From: JACOMS01 sp964352785
GTDB lineage: Bacteria; Pseudomonadota; Alphaproteobacteria; Caulobacterales; Maricaulaceae
Reading direction: 5' to 3'
Assembly: GCA_964352785.1 (NCBI GenBank)
Contig: CAYGTI010000015.1
Location: 1-64,000 of the forward strand
Length of the DNA stretch: 64,000 nucleotides
Part shown: positions 60,725-64,000 of the stretch, one piece after another
How positions within the stretch are numbered: the first letter of the stretch is position 1
How the letters are laid out: every line of letters begins with the position of its first letter
Notes under the pieces: generated by a model
Seen by the model: only the letters and a program-made list of their open reading frames with translations
What the model was told of the DNA's origin: nothing
Databases searched by the model: none
Program-made: the position numbers and the translations under genes

Positions 60725-63091
60725 ATGAAATTGTCCAAATCTGTCAAACACATCTCCCTGCTCTTGGTGGCGCTTTGTTGCTCGGCGTCAACACTAACGC
60801 TGGCCGCCTCTGCGCAGGCACAAACGATAGGCGAGCAAACAGCTGCAGGGACATCCCGCCCGTTAAAGTTAGCGCCCGATAGCCCCTACCGCGACCCGGA
60901 TATTATTTACCTTGAAGCGGACGAGCTCCTTAACAATGAAGCCAATGGTATACTAACGGCCATCGGCCAAGTGGAAGGCCGCTACCAAGACCGAACCCTG
61001 AGGGCCGACAAAGTTGTCTACAACCTGCGCACGGGCGAAGTCGTCGCCACTGGAAACGTCATCCTGATTGATGCCGCAGGCTCCTCACAATATGCCGACA
61101 AGCTTGAACTATCCAATGAACTTGAAGCCGGTACTGCCGCAGATTTCACATCACGTTTTCCGGATGGCGGGGTGATGGGGGCAGCTTTTGCAACGCGCCG
61201 GACAGACACGGGCGTCGAGCTTTACAACGCGTATTATACAGCTTGTGTGCCCTGTGAAGGCAAGAAACCAACATGGCAGATTAAAGCACGCCGCGTCAGT
61301 CAAGACAAAGACCGTAATATGATTCAGTACCGTGATGCGGTGTTTGAATTTTTAGGCGTACCCTTTTTCTATACGCCCTACCTTGCTCACCCGGACCCGA
61401 CTGTCGGCCGGGCAAGCGGCTGGCTCAGTCCATTTGTTGGCGTTTCAAACAGCAAAGGTTTCAATGTCCGCGCACCGTATTTTTGGGCGATCAGCCCTTA
61501 TTCCGAGTTAACAGTCACGCCGCGTGTCTTCCAAAAAGTGAATCCTCTGCTGGAATATGAGTACCGGAAAAAATTCTACTCTGGCGAAATAAACGTAAAT
61601 GGCAGTCTAACTTACGCGAGTTTCTTTGACCGCGACGGCGAACCTTTTACGGAAACAGATGTTTTTTCTGACCCGTCGCAGGCTCCGCTCGGCAAACGTC
61701 TCAGGTCACACATGTTTGCCACTGGTGCCTTTGAGGTTTCAAAAAATTGGGATTGGGGCTTCGGCGTTCAAGGCGCATCGGATGATTTGTTTTTGGATCG
61801 ATATGATCTAGAGGAAGAACCCGAAAAGTTCGGTCTGTATCAGGGCGATGGCCGCCGCTTGGTCTCTCAACTATTCGCTGTCGGACAAGGTGATGATTTT
61901 CGCTTCACCACCAGTGCTTATGGCTTTCAAAGCTTACGCACCACAATCACTGAAAATGATACCGCGCCGAATAGCTTTAATATTTTTCGTGAGGATGACA
62001 GCACCCTGCCCATCATTGCGCCAAAAATCGAGTTGACGAAATATTTTGACGACCCGCTTCTCAATGGCCGGCTAAAAGCCTCGAGCGATATCACCATGCT
62101 AACGCGCAACTTAGGTACGGACTATACCCGCGCTACGGCAGCTCTGAACTGGGAGAAGACAGCAATCCTGCCCGGCGGCATCGAAGCCACGCCGTTCGGG
62201 GAAGTGCGTTACGATCATTTTAAGATCACACCTGACGATGCGCCGGAAACAGATTTCAACCGTACCCTCGGACAAGTCGGCGTTGACGTGCGCTGGCCAT
62301 TTATCAAAGCCGGCAAAAATGTCAGCTTTATCGTCGAGCCGCGCGCGCTCGTGACACAAAATTTTGGCGACGGGAAGACAGCAAACTTTTCGGCCATCAA
62401 TTCAAATAATCAAACTGTTTCGCTGCTCCAAGACAGTATCGGCGGCGAGCTTGATGTGCCCCTGTTTTGGTCCCGTAACAAATCTGATGGTTATGACTTT
62501 TGGCAAAAAGGTCTACGCACAGATGTTGGCGGTTCCGTCTCTGCGCTATGGGGCGATAGCCGTTCATCCCTGTTTTTGGGCCGCTCTTTCGCCAGCGATT
62601 ATGATGATAGCTTTAGCCTCTCCTCTGGCCTCTCCGGGGACAAATCCGATCTTGTCGGGCAATTCGAACTTGATTTAGGCTCACGCATCTCCCTTGTGAC
62701 ACTCGCCCGCTATGATGACAACGCCGATGTCTTCCGGCGCATTGACACGAGTTTTAATTATCGCGGTAAGCGCTTTAGCGCAGCAGCCCGGTATTACAAG
62801 CTCAACACAGCCGCAAATACGGTCCTGAACCCGAACGTACCGCCGGAAGAAATATCCGGCTCTATGTCGTTTAAACTCACCGACAGCTGGAGCGCCCGTT
62901 ATTCAGCCAATCATGACCTTGATGCCGACGTGACACGTAATCAGGAAATTGCGCTTATCTTCCAGGATGATTGTACGCGGGTTGAATTTGTCTATGACGA
63001 GCGCAATTCCGATAACGATATCGTGCGCGACTCACGCGGATTTGGTATTCGGTTCTCTTTACTCACGCTTGGTGATTTCGCGCCCGAATAG
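60725..63091 (+). CDS. lptD: LPS-assembly protein LptD
   Basis: LptD inserts lipopolysaccharide into the outer leaflet of the outer membrane with LptE. It has a signal peptide (ISLLLVALCCSASTLTLAAS), an OstA/LptA-like jellyroll (about 55-160: IYLEADELLNNEANGILTAI, ADKVVYNLRTGEVVATGNV), the conserved FLGVPFFYTPYLAHPDPTVG, and a C-terminal 26-strand-type barrel. Cys residues in ACVPCEG and in DDCTRVEFVY near the end may form the disulfide known in LptD. The 788-residue length is normal. It ends four bases before the convergent fpr gene. Confidence 0.95.
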   Translation: MKLSKSVKHISLLLVALCCSASTLTLAASAQAQTIGEQTAAGTSRPLKLAPDSPYRDPDIIYLEADELLNNEANGILTAIGQVEGRYQDRTLRADKVVYNLRTGEVVATGNVILIDAAGSSQYADKLELSNELEAGTAADFTSRFPDGGVMGAAFATRRTDTGVELYNAYYTACVPCEGKKPTWQIKARRVSQDKDRNMIQYRDAVFEFLGVPFFYTPYLAHPDPTVGRASGWLSPFVGVSNSKGFNVRAPYFWAISPYSELTVTPRVFQKVNPLLEYEYRKKFYSGEINVNGSLTYASFFDRDGEPFTETDVFSDPSQAPLGKRLRSHMFATGAFEVSKNWDWGFGVQGASDDLFLDRYDLEEEPEKFGLYQGDGRRLVSQLFAVGQGDDFRFTTSAYGFQSLRTTITENDTAPNSFNIFREDDSTLPIIAPKIELTKYFDDPLLNGRLKASSDITMLTRNLGTDYTRATAALNWEKTAILPGGIEATPFGEVRYDHFKITPDDAPETDFNRTLGQVGVDVRWPFIKAGKNVSFIVEPRALVTQNFGDGKTANFSAINSNNQTVSLLQDSIGGELDVPLFWSRNKSDGYDFWQKGLRTDVGGSVSALWGDSRSSLFLGRSFASDYDDSFSLSSGLSGDKSDLVGQFELDLGSRISLVTLARYDDNADVFRRIDTSFNYRGKRFSAAARYYKLNTAANTVLNPNVPPEEISGSMSFKLTDSWSARYSANHDLDADVTRNQEIALIFQDDCTRVEFVYDERNSDNDIVRDSRGFGIRFSLLTLGDFAPE

Positions 63092-63095
63092 ACGC

Positions 63096-63905
63096 TTAGC
63101 CAACAAACGATTTCTCAACCACAAACTCACGAGGTTGGGAATTTGACCCTTCTCTAAGACCAAACGATTCAGTGACAGCTTTCGTGTCATTGATCATATC
63201 CAAAGAACCGCAGATCATGACCCGGTCTTCCTCAGGGCTCAACGGCGGCATATCAATCTCTTTAAAGAGCTGACCGGTTTCAAGAAGTGTTGTAATTCGG
63301 CCCTTTAGGGGATGATCTTCACGGGTAATACTCGTGACATAGATCAGTTTATCTTCCACCATTTCGCCCACAAGCGGATCATTACGCACTTCATCAACCA
63401 GTTTAAGCCCATAAGCTAATTCATCAACTTCGCGGCATGTATGCGTAAGGATTACTTTTTCATAACGCTCATAGGTGTCAGGATCACGGATCAAGCTGGC
63501 GAAAGGGGCGATCCCCGTCCCTGTCGAAAACATATAGAGGCGCTTGCCCGGGAGCAACGCGTCCAGCACAAGCGTCCCAACAGACTTCTTGGCCAAGATG
63601 ACTTTATCACCCGGTTGAATTTTTTGCAGATGCGAGGTCAGCGGCCCGTCCTGTACCTTGATGGAGTAAAATTCGAGCTTGTCATCCCACGCCGGGCTAG
63701 CGATCGAATAGGCTCTCATGATAGGTTTTTTAGCCCCTTTGGGCTGCAAACCGATCATCACAAACTCACCTGAGCGAAATCTAAAAGCCGGAGGCCGCGT
63801 AATGGAAAAATGGAATAAGCGGTCCGTGAAATGCTCAACGGACAAAACTGTTTCGTGTGTCGGGGCATTGGGGTTTAGCTTTGGCGCTGCGGCGGTCGCT
63901 GTCAT
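63096..63905 (-). CDS. fpr: Ferredoxin-NADP reductase
   Basis: The 269-residue flavoenzyme passes electrons between NADPH and ferredoxin or flavodoxin. FAD binding is seen in MRAYSIASPAWDD and the NADP site in FSTGTGIAPFASLIRDP; the end reads REFVVEKSFVG, the alphaproteobacterial Fpr type with a short tail after the aromatic position. It starts at ATG 63905. The 95 bp upstream to the window edge are AT-rich with a repeated TTTATAAA and probably hold its promoter. Confidence 0.94.
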   Translation of the reverse strand: MTATAAAPKLNPNAPTHETVLSVEHFTDRLFHFSITRPPAFRFRSGEFVMIGLQPKGAKKPIMRAYSIASPAWDDKLEFYSIKVQDGPLTSHLQKIQPGDKVILAKKSVGTLVLDALLPGKRLYMFSTGTGIAPFASLIRDPDTYERYEKVILTHTCREVDELAYGLKLVDEVRNDPLVGEMVEDKLIYVTSITREDHPLKGRITTLLETGQLFKEIDMPPLSPEEDRVMICGSLDMINDTKAVTESFGLREGSNSQPREFVVEKSFVG

Positions 63906-64000
63906 GATAAGTCCTCAAACGAAGCGGTTAAGCAATGCACATAATGCGACCGGAAAGGAATATCAATATCCTTTATAAAAAACTATTGTTCTTTATAAAG

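Overview
The window looks like a chromosomal segment of a marine-type alphaproteobacterium of moderate GC. A stalked/Hyphomonad-like lineage (Maricaulales or relatives) is my inference. It rests on the gene style (YerC in front of hisG, a yfgM-bamB-der run, SulP beside a DUF442 phosphatase, a coiled-coil rod protein, and typical alphaproteobacterial GTCATTCCGGG-type repeats), not on any rRNA gene. No transposase, integrase, phage or CRISPR gene is visible.

Layout. Positions 1-7.7 kb (minus strand) hold an Rhs polymorphic-toxin locus: a secreted full-length Rhs protein with a variable C-terminal tip, its candidate immunity gene, an orphan tip with its own candidate immunity gene, a 53-bp remnant of Rhs core, and an AT-rich gene cut by the window edge. 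Next, at 7.8-12.2 kb, lies one large gene with SIR2, STAND-type NTPase and TPR regions, the plan of Avs5-like anti-phage proteins. From 12.3 to 22.3 kb follow ordinary genes: an APC permease, rlmE, a Ppx/GppA phosphatase, a SulP transporter with a DUF442 phosphatase, transketolase, feoB-feoA and tRNA-Phe.

Directly after tRNA-Phe (22.3-28.9 kb, plus strand) is a second accessory block: three tandem mini-Rhs cassettes. Each has a near-identical exported core of about 200 residues, a different C-terminal tip and a different small downstream gene. The first cassette is broken by a nonsense codon and a frameshift. All three cores, and the spacers between cassettes, carry a roughly 77-bp element that folds into three consecutive hairpins. 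The stems keep pairing although their sequences differ, and inside the cores the element is translated in frame. I consider this structured, coding-tolerant repeat family the most unusual signal in the window.

From 29 to 37.7 kb there is an exported M28-like peptidase, an exported beta-propeller/amidohydrolase fusion, an unknown gene with dispersed repeats translated in frame, a GNAT acetyltransferase with an attC-like hairpin at its stop codon, a beta-barrel-like lipoprotein and a one-TM protein. From 37.7 to 44.8 kb come eno, rpmF, arfB, a coiled-coil rod protein, a TauE/SafE permease, an EamA transporter, tadA and an RluB-type pseudouridine synthase.

The stretch 44.8-53.7 kb is a compact, mostly overlapping amino-acid operon: yerC-like regulator, hisG, hisD, a fused hisC-hisB, hisH, hisA, hisF, hisIE, thrC and a shikimate-kinase-like P-loop gene. 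It encodes all histidine steps seen in the pathway from PRPP to histidinol-phosphate and on to histidine, except a recognisable histidinol-phosphate phosphatase. The window ends with an M1 aminopeptidase lipoprotein, der, bamB, a YfgM-like protein, panB, lptD and a ferredoxin-NADP reductase, mostly cell-envelope and core functions.
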